Shown one piece after another: positions 12,153 to 20,795 of a stretch of 44,090 nucleotides of DNA (position 1 is its first letter; the number at the start of each line of letters is the position of its first letter). The stretch covers positions 1-44,090 of the forward strand of contig CALMJG010000052.1 of NCBI GenBank assembly GCA_937864195.1, given 5' to 3'. Below the pieces are notes generated by a model. It was not told the origin of the DNA, did no database searches, and was given only the letters and a program-made list of their open reading frames with translations. Both the position numbers and the translations under genes were made by a program. Source of the DNA: an uncultured Novosphingobium sp. GTDB taxonomy: Bacteria > Pseudomonadota > Alphaproteobacteria > Sphingomonadales > Sphingomonadaceae.

Positions 12153-13043
12153 ATGGACATGATCAAACCTGCGCCCGGCCGGGCAATTGCAATGGCCCTG
12201 CGCGTCCTGCGCTTTCCGCTGACCCTGCTGGTGATCGAAGCGGTCGCCGTGGTGCTGGCGGCGGCGGGAGTTTCAACCCTGCTGCGCAAGGCGGGAGTCG
12301 GGCGGGATGGACCGGCCCACCTGCTGGGCGCGATGGTCGTGGGGCTCGTCGTGATCGGCCTGTGGAAAGCGCTGCGCCGCTGGCTGGAGGGCGCCGCCGA
12401 CGCCGAGTTCACTGCAGCGGGGGCGCTGCGCGAACTGGGCGGCGGGCTGGCGCTGGGCTTCCTGCTGTTCTCCGCCATGGCCTGCGTCGTCATGCTGCTC
12501 GGCGGAATGCGGATCGAAGGCGTGCGCGGCGCGGGGCAGATCTGGGCCTTGCTGGCGATGGCCGTGACCAGCGGCGTGTTCGAGGAGGCGCTGTTTCGCG
12601 GCGTGCTGTTCCGTCATGTCGAGGCCATGCTCGGGTCATGGGCGGCGCTGGCGTTCACTTCGGCGCTGTTCGGCGCGGCCCATCTGGGCAATCCCGGCGC
12701 CAGCCTGTTCGCGGCCTTCGCCATCGCGGTGGAGGCAGGCATCCTGCTGGGCGCGGCCTATATGCTGACGCGGCGGCTGTGGCTGGCGGTGGGCATTCAC
12801 GCCGCCTGGAACTTCACGCAAGGCTGGGTCTTCTCGATCCCCGTTTCGGGCGGAGCGGCGCCGCTGGGCCTGCTGATCACCCGGCGCGAGGGGCCGGACT
12901 GGCTGACCGGCGGCGACTTCGGGCTTGAGGCAAGCGTGGTGGCCGTGCTGGCCGCGACGCTCGCGGGCCTCGCGCTGTTGCGCATGGCGATCCGGCGCGG
13001 CGAGTTGCGGGCACCGATGTGGGCCGCATCCCGCCGCGCCTGA
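12153..13043 (+). CDS. CPBP-family intramembrane glutamic protease (CAAX protease / Abi)
   Basis: Encodes a 296-residue inner-membrane protein with about seven or eight hydrophobic helices. The CPBP active-site motifs are in order: EEALFR (E144-E145, R149), FGAAH (H177) and HAAWN (H216, N220). Relatives include Rce1-like proteases and bacteriocin-immunity proteins; in bacteria the substrates are mostly unknown. Start: ATG at 12153 with GGGGGAAG 3-4 nt upstream; the longer open frame from 12117 would run through the promoter. The gene appears to have its own promoter and a palindromic operator just upstream, so it is probably induced under a specific condition rather than expressed with ada. 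Confidence 0.88.
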   Translation: MDMIKPAPGRAIAMALRVLRFPLTLLVIEAVAVVLAAAGVSTLLRKAGVGRDGPAHLLGAMVVGLVVIGLWKALRRWLEGAADAEFTAAGALRELGGGLALGFLLFSAMACVVMLLGGMRIEGVRGAGQIWALLAMAVTSGVFEEALFRGVLFRHVEAMLGSWAALAFTSALFGAAHLGNPGASLFAAFAIAVEAGILLGAAYMLTRRLWLAVGIHAAWNFTQGWVFSIPVSGGAAPLGLLITRREGPDWLTGGDFGLEASVVAVLAATLAGLALLRMAIRRGELRAPMWAASRRA

Positions 13044-13061
13044 GGCGTCAGGCGGGCACCT

Positions 13062-13688
13062 TTACATGGGGAGCGGCATTCCCGGCTCCGCCTTGGCCAT
13101 GGCGCGCTGGTAGGCCGGGCGCGCCGCGATCCGCGCCAGATAGGCCTTCACGTTGGGCAGGTGATCGATCGACATGTTGCGGAAGGCGCGGCTGGTGGTC
13201 AGGATATAGACCATCATGATGTCCGCCGTGGTAAGGTTCCGGCCGCCGAAATAGGGCGCCTCGCCCAGCCGAGCCTCGCACATTTCCCAGCAAATCCGCG
13301 CGCGTTCGCCCACGAAGCCGCCATTGGGATCGCCGCCCGCGAAGGTCACGGCCAACTGCATCATCAGCGTCGCCATGAAGGTGCCGTTGGACCAGTGGAA
13401 CCAGAACAGGTGATCGGCAAAGTCAGGATCGTCCGGGGCGGGGGCCAGCTTGCCGCCATGCTTCGCGTTGAGGTAGTCGCAGATCGCGCCGCTTTCCCCC
13501 AGCACGAAGTCCCCGTCGGTAATCACCGGGGCAATGCCCATCGGGTGCAGGGCTTTGTATTCATCTGGCGCCATGCGGTTGTCGGCGCGGCGTTCATAGC
13601 GCTTGAATTCGTAGGCCAGTTCCAGCTCCTCGCAGAGCCAGACGATCCGCTCGGACTGCGAAATGCCCAGGTGGTGGACGGTCAGCAT
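13062..13688 (-). CDS. glutathione S-transferase
   Basis: Encodes 208 residues with the two-domain GST fold. The thioredoxin-like N-terminal part has MLTVHHLGISQSERIVWLCEEL (a Ser in the position often used for thiol activation), the cis-Pro loop MGIAPVITDGD, and the glutathione-gamma-glutamyl-binding pair in LGESGAICDYL. The C-terminal helical domain contains LTTADIMMVYIL, the N-capping box region. Start ATG at 13688 with GGGAGAA upstream. It faces the CPBP gene across an 18-bp gap. Likely detoxification or stress role; the substrate cannot be read. Confidence 0.9.
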   Translation of the reverse strand: MLTVHHLGISQSERIVWLCEELELAYEFKRYERRADNRMAPDEYKALHPMGIAPVITDGDFVLGESGAICDYLNAKHGGKLAPAPDDPDFADHLFWFHWSNGTFMATLMMQLAVTFAGGDPNGGFVGERARICWEMCEARLGEAPYFGGRNLTTADIMMVYILTTSRAFRNMSIDHLPNVKAYLARIAARPAYQRAMAKAEPGMPLPM

Positions 13689-13860
13689 TATGGTGTTCTC
13701 CCTTGGCGGCCATGGTTTGCGGTCCGCGACGGGGCCTTGGTGCCCCGGCCGCGCGCAGCTTGCCAGATGAACGCACGGGCAAGAAGCTGTGATCCGTGAC
13801 GGGTTGCGCAGGCTCCGCCGGAGCGGTTAGCCTGGGTTCAAACAGACAACCGGGGAAACC

Positions 13861-14376
13861 ATGATGCCAGCCCACACCAACGTGATGCCCTTGCCCGAAG
13901 GCGCCCCTGCCACCCTGCGCGAAGCCTTCGCCCATATCGGCACGGTCACCGCGCCCACCGCGCTCGACATCAAGATCATGGCCCTGACCGAGGCGGCGGC
14001 GATGACGCTCTATTACAAGACCGCCGAGACCGCCGAACACCCGGAAGTGCGGGCCCTGCTGGAACGCAACGGACGCGAGGAATTCCTTCACGCCCAGCGC
14101 GCCGCACTGGCGGTCAAGGCGGTGTCGGGCGAGGACTTCTTCCCGCCGCTGCCCGAGGACAACCCCTATCTGCAGGACGGTGCCGGGCCGATCGCGCCGA
14201 TCACCAGGGAAGCGCTGACCGGTCTCGCGCAGGGCGAGTTCGGCGGGGACGCGCTGTACGAAAAGTGGGCGCAGAATGTCGGCAATGCCGAGGCCGCGCG
14301 GCTGTTCCGCCTAAACGGCAAGGAAGAGAGCGACCACGGCAACCGTCTGCTCCAGGCAGCGGCGCTGCTGGACTGA
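13861..14376 (+). CDS. ferritin-like (rubrerythrin-type) diiron protein
   Basis: Encodes 171 residues that are almost entirely helical. Two ExxH iron-binding motifs are visible, REEFLHAQR and KEESDHGNR, each near the end of a helix, together with further Glu on partner helices (LTEAAAMTLYYKTAE). This is the four-helix diiron pattern of ferritin-like/rubrerythrin domains without the rubredoxin part. A role in iron or peroxide handling is inferred. Start ATG at 13861 (ATGATG), preceded by CGGGGAAACC. A small GCTCCG/CGGAGC palindrome (13812-13824) sits about 40 nt upstream, near a TTGCGC box. Confidence 0.75.
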   Translation: MMPAHTNVMPLPEGAPATLREAFAHIGTVTAPTALDIKIMALTEAAAMTLYYKTAETAEHPEVRALLERNGREEFLHAQRAALAVKAVSGEDFFPPLPEDNPYLQDGAGPIAPITREALTGLAQGEFGGDALYEKWAQNVGNAEAARLFRLNGKEESDHGNRLLQAAALLD

Positions 14377-14410
14377 GCGAACGGGAGAAGGGGATTTGTT
14401 CGCCTCCTGC

Positions 14411-14423
14411 CTCGCAATGACGA
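14411..14423. repeat. short dispersed intergenic motif, copy 2
   Basis: Second copy of CTCGCAATGACGA (see 80-92), located in the 68-bp gap between the convergent ferritin-like gene and priA. Confidence 0.35.
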
Positions 14424-14444
14424 AACCGTGGGGCTCTGCGAGGG

Positions 14445-16610
14445 TCAGACAAACGAATAGGGATCGATGTCCACTCCCACGCGCACGCCTTGGGGGAATT
14501 GCAACGCGCCCAGCCATTCGCGGATCACGTCCTGCAATTTCGCGCTGCGCCGCGCGTTGATCAGCAGCCGGTAGCGATAGCGGCCGCGCAGCAGGGCGAG
14601 CGGGGCAGGGGCGGGGCCAAGGATCATCACATCGGGCAGGTTGGGCCGGGCGCTGCCGATCAGCTTGGCGGCTTCGCGGGCTTCGGCCTCGTCCTCCGAG
14701 GAGACGATGATCGCGGCCCAGCGCCCGAACGGGGGCGCGCCAGCATCGCGCCGTGCCTCGGCCTCGGCGGCGTAGAAGGCGTCGCGGTCCCCGGCGGCGA
14801 GTGCGGCGATCACGGCGGCTTCGGGGTGGCGGGTCTGGATCAGCACTTCGCCCGGCTTCTCGCCCCGGCCCGCGCGGCCCGCGACCTGCGCGACCTGCTG
14901 GTAGGTCCGCTCTGCCGCGCGCAGGTCTCCGCCCTCAAGACCAAGGTCGGCATCGACCACGCCGACCAGCGTCAGTTCGGGGAAATGGTATCCCTTGGTG
15001 ACCAGCTGGGTGCCGATGATCACATCGATCAGCTTCTGCTCGGCAGCAGCGACGAACTCCCCGATCTTTTCGGGGCTGCCCAGCGTATCGGACGTGACCA
15101 CGGCCACGCGCGCCTCGGGCAGGATTTCCGCGACCTCGTCCGCGATCCGCTCCACGCCGGGGCCGCAGGCGACCAGGCAATCGCCGGTGTGGCATTCGGG
15201 GCATTCGTCCGGCACGCCGGTCTCGTGCCCGCAGTGGTGGCAGGCAAGGCGGCGCGACAGGCGGTGCTCGACCAGCCAGGCCGAGCAGTTGGGGCACTGG
15301 AAGCGGTAGCCGCAGTGGCGGCACAAGGTGAGCGGCGCATAGCCGCGCCGGTTGAGGAACAGCAGCGATTGCTCGCCGCGCGCCAGCCGGTCCTTCAGTT
15401 CCTCGACCAGCCGGGGGGCGAGCCAGCGGCCCCGCTCGGGCGGCTCCTTGGTCAGGTTGAGGATCGAGACCGCGGGCAGCTCCGCCCCGCCATAGCGCGC
15501 GGCCAGGTCGATCTTGCGATAGACCCCGGCCTCGGCCAGCTGGAGCGATTCGAGCGCGGGGGTGGCGCTGGCGAGAATCACCGGCACCTTCTCGAACCGG
15601 GCGCGGATCACCGCCACGTCGCGGGCGTTGTAGCGCACCCCGTCGTCCTGCTTGAAGGATACCTCGTGCGCCTCGTCGACCACGATCAGGCCAAGCCGCG
15701 CATAGGGCAGGAACAGGGCAGAGCGCGCGCCGACCACCACTTGCGCCTCACCCGAGACGATCGCCCGCCATGCCCGCCGCCGCTCGCTCGCCTTTAGGCT
15801 GGAATGCCACAGCACCGGGGGCACGCCAAAGCGCGCCTCGAACCGGCGCAGGAAGTTCTGGGTCAGGGCGATTTCGGGCAGCAGGACCAGCACCTGCCGT
15901 CCCAGCCGCAGTGCCTCGGCCACGCCTTCGAAATAGCATTCGGTCTTGCCCGATCCGGTCACGCCGTCGAGCAGGAAGGGGGCGAATTCGCCCGCCTTGA
16001 CCGCCGCAACGAAGGTATCCGCCGCCGCGCGCTGGTCCTCCGACAGGTCGGGCACCGCGAAATCAGGACGGGCGCGGGGGTAGGGGCGGTCGAGATCGAC
16101 GGTGACCGGTTCGAGCAGCCCCGCGCCGACCATCCCGCGCAGCACGCCATCGGAAACGCTGGCGATTTCGGCCAGTTCGCGGATGCTCGCCTGCTCGCCG
16201 TGGAGCGCGTCCATCGCCGCGGCGCGCTGCGGGGTGAGGCGCTTGGGCTCAAGGCCGGAAAGGCGGTATTCGGTGGTCGTGCCGCCGCCGCGCAGCGCCG
16301 CCATCGATCCCAGCGCCATGCGCGCCACCGCGTTCATCGGCGCGACGTAATAGTCCGCGCACCATTCGATCAGCCGCCTGAGCGGCGCCGAGAGCGGCGG
16401 CACGGGGAGGACTTCCAGCAGCGGGCGCAGCTTGGCCTCCGGCACTTCGTCGCCCGCCAGCCGCTCCGGCTCCCAGACGATCCCCAGCACCTGGCGCGGC
16501 CCCAGCGGGGCCAGCACGATCGAACCCGGCTCCACGCTCATTCCTTGCGGAACGCGGTAGTCCAGCACATGAAGTACCGGATTGAAAACGAGGAGTCGGG
16601 CGCGGTTCAT
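14445..16610 (-). CDS. priA: primosomal replication protein N' (PriA helicase)
   Basis: Encodes a 721-residue helicase that reloads DnaB at collapsed forks. After an N-terminal DNA-binding domain (RARLLVFNPVLHVLDYRVP...) come Walker A GVTGSGKT (about 216-223), the DEAH box (312-315), LASATPALES (motif III), and the eight-Cys zinc region (about 430-478: CRHCGYRFQCPNC ... CHHC ... CPECHTGDC). The last helicase motifs (GTQLVTKGYHFPELTLVGVVDAD, QVAGRAGRGEKPGEVLIQT) are intact. The ATG at 16610 matches the conserved N terminus; the frame stays open for another 247 codons upstream but only as the antisense shadow of the DUF4197 gene. It is divergent from that gene across 67 bp. Confidence 0.97.
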   Translation of the reverse strand: MNRARLLVFNPVLHVLDYRVPQGMSVEPGSIVLAPLGPRQVLGIVWEPERLAGDEVPEAKLRPLLEVLPVPPLSAPLRRLIEWCADYYVAPMNAVARMALGSMAALRGGGTTTEYRLSGLEPKRLTPQRAAAMDALHGEQASIRELAEIASVSDGVLRGMVGAGLLEPVTVDLDRPYPRARPDFAVPDLSEDQRAAADTFVAAVKAGEFAPFLLDGVTGSGKTECYFEGVAEALRLGRQVLVLLPEIALTQNFLRRFEARFGVPPVLWHSSLKASERRRAWRAIVSGEAQVVVGARSALFLPYARLGLIVVDEAHEVSFKQDDGVRYNARDVAVIRARFEKVPVILASATPALESLQLAEAGVYRKIDLAARYGGAELPAVSILNLTKEPPERGRWLAPRLVEELKDRLARGEQSLLFLNRRGYAPLTLCRHCGYRFQCPNCSAWLVEHRLSRRLACHHCGHETGVPDECPECHTGDCLVACGPGVERIADEVAEILPEARVAVVTSDTLGSPEKIGEFVAAAEQKLIDVIIGTQLVTKGYHFPELTLVGVVDADLGLEGGDLRAAERTYQQVAQVAGRAGRGEKPGEVLIQTRHPEAAVIAALAAGDRDAFYAAEAEARRDAGAPPFGRWAAIIVSSEDEAEAREAAKLIGSARPNLPDVMILGPAPAPLALLRGRYRYRLLINARRSAKLQDVIREWLGALQFPQGVRVGVDIDPYSFV

Positions 16611-16677
16611 CCGGGCCGCATATAGGGCGAGTAGCGCGTCTGCGCGACACCGCCGATCAGGAAAGGACTGGATAGAG

Positions 16678-17361
16678 ATGGTCGCACAGGTCTCGCCGCT
16701 TGCCACCCGCCGCGCGCTGCTTGCGGGAAGCGCCGCCACGGCGGTGCTGCTGCTCCCCGGCTGCCAGACGCTGGAACGGATCAACCTGGTCGAGGCGATC
16801 CGCCGCCTGCTGCTGCTGTCCGCGACACGCGCCTTTGCCATGCTGACCGCGCCGGGCGGGTTCTGGGACCGCTCGGTCACCCGGCTGGCCCTGCCCGACC
16901 TGTTCGACCGGCGCGGCGCGGTGCTGGAACGCATCCTGACCTCCGCGCTGGTCAAGGAACGGCTCCAGCGCGAATTCAACCACGTGGCCGAGGATGGCGC
17001 CCGCCGCGCGGCGCCGGTCGTGGCCGATGCAGTGCAGATCATCGGCGTCCAGAACGCCCTCGCGATCCTGCGCGGCGGGCCAAGCGCGGCGACCGAGATG
17101 CTGCGCGGCCAGATGGGCCAGCGGTTGGTCGATGTGATGGTCCCCGCGCTCGGCGACGGGCTGCGCGTTGCGCGCGATCCGGTTGTCGCCCAGGCGCTCG
17201 GCGCGCTGACCGGGGTGGACCTCGCGGGCGTTGCCAGCCGCTTCGCCGTGGACGTAGACAATGCCATCTGGGGCGAGATCGGCCGCCAGGAAGGAGCCAT
17301 CCGGGCCGATCCGGCATCGACCAACGACCCCCTGCTGATCGCGGCGTTCAAGCTGCTTTAA
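16678..17361 (+). CDS. DUF4197 lipoprotein
   Basis: Encodes 227 residues. The N terminus has an RR pair, a hydrophobic stretch ([14 protein letters not shown]) and the lipobox LLPGC, so the mature protein should be a lipid-anchored envelope protein starting at that Cys. The rest is helical and matches DUF4197 as I know it ([44 protein letters not shown]; the usual C-terminal [16 protein letters not shown]). Function unknown. Start ATG at 16678 with AGGAAAGGA upstream. It lies between priA (divergent) and the transaldolase gene. Confidence 0.8.
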   Translation: MVAQVSPLATRRALLAGSAATAVLLLPGCQTLERINLVEAIRRLLLLSATRAFAMLTAPGGFWDRSVTRLALPDLFDRRGAVLERILTSALVKERLQREFNHVAEDGARRAAPVVADAVQIIGVQNALAILRGGPSAATEMLRGQMGQRLVDVMVPALGDGLRVARDPVVAQALGALTGVDLAGVASRFAVDVDNAIWGEIGRQEGAIRADPASTNDPLLIAAFKLL

Positions 17362-17494
17362 CCGAAGATTCCCCAGTTACCGTCAACCCGGATCAAGTTC
17401 GGGACGACTGGGGGCGGCCCATGCACTCGTAGGCACTAGGCCGCGCCGCAGGGCTTGCTATAGCGGGCCTGACTCGCACCAGGAGCGTACCCCC

Positions 17495-18145
17495 GTGAAA
17501 TTCTTCGCCGACACCGCCGAAATCGCCGACATCAAGGAACTGGCCGCCACCGGCCTGCTTGACGGCGTGACCACCAATCCCTCGCTGATCATGAAGTCGG
17601 GCCGCGATTTCATGGAAGTGACGAAGGAAATCTGCGCGCTGGTCGATGGCCCGGTCAGCGCCGAGGTTGTCGCGCTCGACCACGAAGGCATGATGCGCGA
17701 GGCGGAAGTGCTGCGCAAGCTGGCCGACAACGTCTGCATCAAGGTGCCGCTGACGATCGACGGCCTCAAGACCTGCAAGGCGCTGACCAGCGACGGCACC
17801 ATGGTCAATGTCACGCTGTGCTTTTCCGCCAACCAGGCGCTGCTCGCGGCCAAGGCGGGCGCGAGCTTCGTTTCGCCCTTCGTCGGGCGGCACGACGACA
17901 ACGGGTTCGACGGGATGCAACTGATCAGCGACATCCGCCTGATCTATGACAACTACGGCTTCGCCACCGAAATCCTCGTCGCCTCGGTCCGCCACGGGGT
18001 GCACGTGCTGGAAGCCGCCAAGATCGGCGCCGACGTGATGACCGCGCCGCCGTCCGTCATCAAGGGCCTGTTCAAGCACGTACTGACCGACAAGGGGATC
18101 GAAGGCTTCCTGGCCGACTGGGCCAAGACCGGGCAAGCGATTTGA
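17495..18145 (+). CDS. fsa: fructose-6-phosphate aldolase / small transaldolase
   Basis: Encodes 216 residues of the short transaldolase subfamily (TalC/FSA), a TIM barrel that forms a Schiff base with its sugar substrate. The catalytic Lys is in NVCIKVPLT (about K83); the signature [25 protein letters not shown] and the C-terminal [18 protein letters not shown] are clear. Start is GTG at 17495 with AGGAG about 9 nt upstream, and a TATAGC box at 17459-17464 may be the -10. Whether it is a true transaldolase (pentose phosphate pathway) or an aldolase cannot be decided by eye. The 133-bp gap before it holds only a GGCGGCC/GGCCG stem and this promoter candidate. Confidence 0.93.
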   Translation: MKFFADTAEIADIKELAATGLLDGVTTNPSLIMKSGRDFMEVTKEICALVDGPVSAEVVALDHEGMMREAEVLRKLADNVCIKVPLTIDGLKTCKALTSDGTMVNVTLCFSANQALLAAKAGASFVSPFVGRHDDNGFDGMQLISDIRLIYDNYGFATEILVASVRHGVHVLEAAKIGADVMTAPPSVIKGLFKHVLTDKGIEGFLADWAKTGQAI

Positions 18146-18160
18146 GGTTGAATTAGCCCG

Positions 18161-18232
18161 TCATCCCGGCGAAGGCCGGGATCGCTGGCGGCGTGGAGCA
18201 AGGCCAGCGGTCCCGGATCAGGTCCGGGACGA
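18161..18232. repeat. composite three-hairpin repeat before cobT
   Basis: Three adjacent stems: ATCCCGGC/GCCGGGAT (18163-18170 with 18175-18182), GCTGGC/GCCAGC (18184-18189 with 18203-18208) and GTCCCGG/CCGGGAC (18210-18216 with 18224-18230). The outer stems are the same as at 7883-7976 in the opposite order; the middle stem differs in sequence but keeps its pairing. Confidence 0.75.
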
Positions 18233-18249
18233 CGGATAGAACAGGCGCC

Positions 18250-20073
18250 ATGGCAGACGAATCCCCTCTCGACCGTTTCAAGTCCGTGCTCACCGGCGCA
18301 AGCCGCGCGATTGCGCACGAGCCGGAGGTGGAAGTCGCCTGGACCGCCGACACGGCAGTGGCCAATGGCAAGAACTTCCGCGTGCCGATGCCGGGCCGCG
18401 GCGTGCCGCGCGCCCAGGCGATGGAAGCGCGCGGCTTTGCCGACAGTTTTGCCCTGAAGCTGCGCCACCACGACGAAGCGCTCCACGCCCGCCACGCGCC
18501 TGCCGAACCGGCGGCGCGCGCGTGCTATGACGCGGTCGAGGCGGTGCGCTACGAAGCACTGGGTTCCAACGCCTATGCCGGGATGCGCGACAACCTCGAT
18601 GCCGCGCTGATGGTGCGGATGGGCGCGGACCCGATCACCCGCGCCGCCAGCCCCGACGAGGTGCCGGTGCAGGCCGCGCTGGCCCTGCTGCTGCGCGAGC
18701 GGCTGACCGGCCAGCCGGTGCCGCCTGCCGCCAGGGCCGGGGTGGACATGCTGCGCGGCTGGATCGGCGAACGCGCGAGCGAGGATTTCGACGCGCTGGC
18801 CGCCTCGCTGGATGATCAGCAGGCCTTCCAGAACCTGACGCTCGACATGCTGCGCCACCTTGAACTGACTCGCAGCGACCAGCCCGAGCAGGAAGCGACC
18901 GACAGCGAGGACCAGGAAGGCGAGGACGACGGCGAGGAGCAGCCGCAGGACAGCGAAGCTTCCGAAGACCAGTCCCCCAGCGAAGTCGCCGCCGAACCCA
19001 GCGAAGGCGACGAGGACGGCGAGGACAGCGAAGTCGAGCAGCAGGCCGACGACGATTCGGCCGATGCAGAAGCGGGCGACGAGGGCGAGGAGGGCATGCT
19101 CCCGACCCGCCCGAACCGCCCGTGGACTGATATTCCGGCCAACTTCGACTACAAGGCCTATACCCAGGCTTTCGACGAGGTGATCGCCGCCAGCGACCTG
19201 TGCGACGAAGAAGAGCTGACCCGCCTGCGCGCCTATCTGGATGCGCAGTTGAAGGGCCTGCAGGGGATCGTCACCAAGCTGGCCAACCGGCTCCAACGCC
19301 GCCTGATGGCGCAGCAGAACCGCAGCTGGGATTTCGATCAGGAAGAGGGCCTGATCGATGCCGCGCGGCTGGCCCGCGTGGTGATCTCGCCCGGCCATTC
19401 GCTGTCCTACAAGGTCGAGCGCGATGTCGAGTTCAAGGACACGATTGTCACCCTGCTGATCGACAATTCCGGATCGATGCGTGGCCGCCCGATCTCGATC
19501 GCGGCGATCAGCGCCGACGTCATGGCCCGCACGCTGGAGCGCTGCGGGGTCAAGACCGAAATCCTGGGCTTTACCACCCGCGCGTGGAAGGGCGGACAGA
19601 GCCGCGAGGCCTGGCTCGCGGGCGGCAAGCCGGCCCAGCCGGGCCGCCTCAACGACTTGCGCCACATCGTCTACAAGAAGGCGGACGAGCCCTATCGCCA
19701 CGCCCGCCGCAACCTTGGCCTGATGATGCGCGAGGGGCTGCTCAAGGAAAACATCGACGGCGAGGCGCTGCTCTGGGCGCACAGCCGCCTGCTGGGGCGA
19801 GCTGAGGATCGCCGCGTGCTGATGGTCATTTCCGATGGCGCGCCGGTCGACGATTCGACGCTCAGCGTGAACAACGCCGGCTACCTCGAACTGCACCTGC
19901 GCCGGGTGATCGACTGGATCGAGAAGCAGAGCCCGGTGCAGCTGGTCGCCATCGGCATCGGCCACGACGTGACCCGCTATTACCGCCGCGCCGTGACTAT
20001 CATGGACGTTGAACAGCTTGGCGGCACGATGATCGAGCAATTGGCCAGCCTGTTCGAAGACGAGAAGGCTTGA
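18250..20073 (+). CDS. cobT: CobT subunit of aerobic cobaltochelatase
   Basis: Encodes 607 residues. The N-terminal helical half (about 1-208) is followed by a strongly acidic low-complexity linker (about 209-283, mostly Glu, Asp, Ser and Gln) and a C-terminal von Willebrand A domain with the MIDAS motif DNSGSM at about 405-410. CobT forms a chaperone-like ring with the AAA+ subunit CobS that works with CobN to insert cobalt into hydrogenobyrinate a,c-diamide. Neither cobS nor cobN is in the window. Start ATG at 18250; no strong Shine-Dalgarno, only GGATAGAACAGG upstream. It follows a repeat element that separates it from fsa. Confidence 0.93.
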   Translation: MADESPLDRFKSVLTGASRAIAHEPEVEVAWTADTAVANGKNFRVPMPGRGVPRAQAMEARGFADSFALKLRHHDEALHARHAPAEPAARACYDAVEAVRYEALGSNAYAGMRDNLDAALMVRMGADPITRAASPDEVPVQAALALLLRERLTGQPVPPAARAGVDMLRGWIGERASEDFDALAASLDDQQAFQNLTLDMLRHLELTRSDQPEQEATDSEDQEGEDDGEEQPQDSEASEDQSPSEVAAEPSEGDEDGEDSEVEQQADDDSADAEAGDEGEEGMLPTRPNRPWTDIPANFDYKAYTQAFDEVIAASDLCDEEELTRLRAYLDAQLKGLQGIVTKLANRLQRRLMAQQNRSWDFDQEEGLIDAARLARVVISPGHSLSYKVERDVEFKDTIVTLLIDNSGSMRGRPISIAAISADVMARTLERCGVKTEILGFTTRAWKGGQSREAWLAGGKPAQPGRLNDLRHIVYKKADEPYRHARRNLGLMMREGLLKENIDGEALLWAHSRLLGRAEDRRVLMVISDGAPVDDSTLSVNNAGYLELHLRRVIDWIEKQSPVQLVAIGIGHDVTRYYRRAVTIMDVEQLGGTMIEQLASLFEDEKA

Positions 20074-20101
20074 CGCGGACGTTTAATCGCTCGATTAAAC
20101 G
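20070..20101 (+). promoter_or_regulatory. promoter with 22-bp perfect palindrome before the nitroreductase pair
   Basis: TTGACG (20070-20075, overlapping the cobT stop) lies 17 nt before GATTAA (20093-20098). A perfect palindrome with arms CGTTTAATCG and CGATTAAACG around CT (20080-20101) covers the spacer and -10. The start codon is at 20107, where transcription itself should begin, so the mRNA would be leaderless. The symmetry and the ATCG/CGAT core resemble TetR-family operators; no tetR gene is adjacent. Confidence 0.65.
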
Positions 20102-20106
20102 CGCCC

Positions 20107-20784
20107 ATGACCAACAGCACCACCGTAACCGAAGCCGTCCTGTCACGCCGCTCTGTCCGGGCGTTTGCTGACAAACCCGTTCCGCTCGAAATCCTGCGTC
20201 AGGTGATGGACACCGCGCGCTGGGCGCCCTCGGGCTGCAATTTCCAGCCGTGGGAAGGCGCGATCCTGACCGGGGAGCCGCTGCGTGCATTGCAGGACAA
20301 GATGCGCGCCACGCCGCCGCAGGACCCCAAGGAATATTCGTGGAGCGATCCCGAAGTTCTGCCGGAATGCCTTGCCCGCCTGCACCAGGTTGGCGCGGAC
20401 ATGTATGCGGCGATGAACATCGAGCGCGGCGACAAGGCCGCGCGCGCCGACTTCATGTCGAGCAACATCGCCTCGTTCAACGCGCCGGCCGTTCTGATGG
20501 TCTATTTCCCGCGGGTGATGGGCGCGCCGCAGTGGTCGGACGTCGGCATGTGGCTGCAGACCATCATGCTGCTGCTGCGCGAACAGGGGCTGGACACCTG
20601 CCCGCAGGAATTCCTCTCGCTCTACGCCAAGCTGATCAAGGATCACTTGGGCGTGTCCGATGAAAGCCACATCTTCTTCTGCGGCATCGCCATCGGCTAC
20701 CGCGACGAGGAAGACCCGGTGAACGGCTTTGACCGCAAGCGCGAACCGCTGGATAGCAAGGTCAAGTTCCTCGGATTCGAATGA
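20107..20784 (+). CDS. nitroreductase family protein, first of a tandem pair
   Basis: Encodes 225 residues of the FMN-dependent nitroreductase fold. Flavin-contacting motifs are SRRSVRAF near the N terminus, APSGCNFQPW, and the C-terminal CGIAIGYRDEEDPVNGF. Family members reduce nitroaromatics, quinones or other electrophiles with NAD(P)H. There is no Shine-Dalgarno sequence: only GCGCCC separates the palindrome from the ATG, so leaderless translation is likely. Its stop overlaps an ATG of the second nitroreductase frame (ATGA), indicating co-transcription. The two paralogues share motif order and length and look like an old tandem duplication. Confidence 0.9.
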   Translation: MTNSTTVTEAVLSRRSVRAFADKPVPLEILRQVMDTARWAPSGCNFQPWEGAILTGEPLRALQDKMRATPPQDPKEYSWSDPEVLPECLARLHQVGADMYAAMNIERGDKAARADFMSSNIASFNAPAVLMVYFPRVMGAPQWSDVGMWLQTIMLLLREQGLDTCPQEFLSLYAKLIKDHLGVSDESHIFFCGIAIGYRDEEDPVNGFDRKREPLDSKVKFLGFE

Positions 20785-20795
20785 GGGCAGGGCAG

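Noticed and set aside
17362-17494. Small RNA or tRNA gene between the DUF4197 gene and fsa
   Set aside because: A GC-rich stem is possible but there is no tRNA cloverleaf, no T-loop consensus and no terminator; a promoter and leader explain the region.
18146-18249. Cobalamin riboswitch before cobT
   Set aside because: The space is taken by the three-hairpin repeat; no B12-box-like sequence was seen, and CobT genes are not usually riboswitch-controlled on their own.
20781-20795. ATG at 20781 as start of the second nitroreductase
   Set aside because: It overlaps the previous stop, but homology starts at the ATG at 20796, which has GAGGGCAGGG before it; the longer form is kept only as an alternative.
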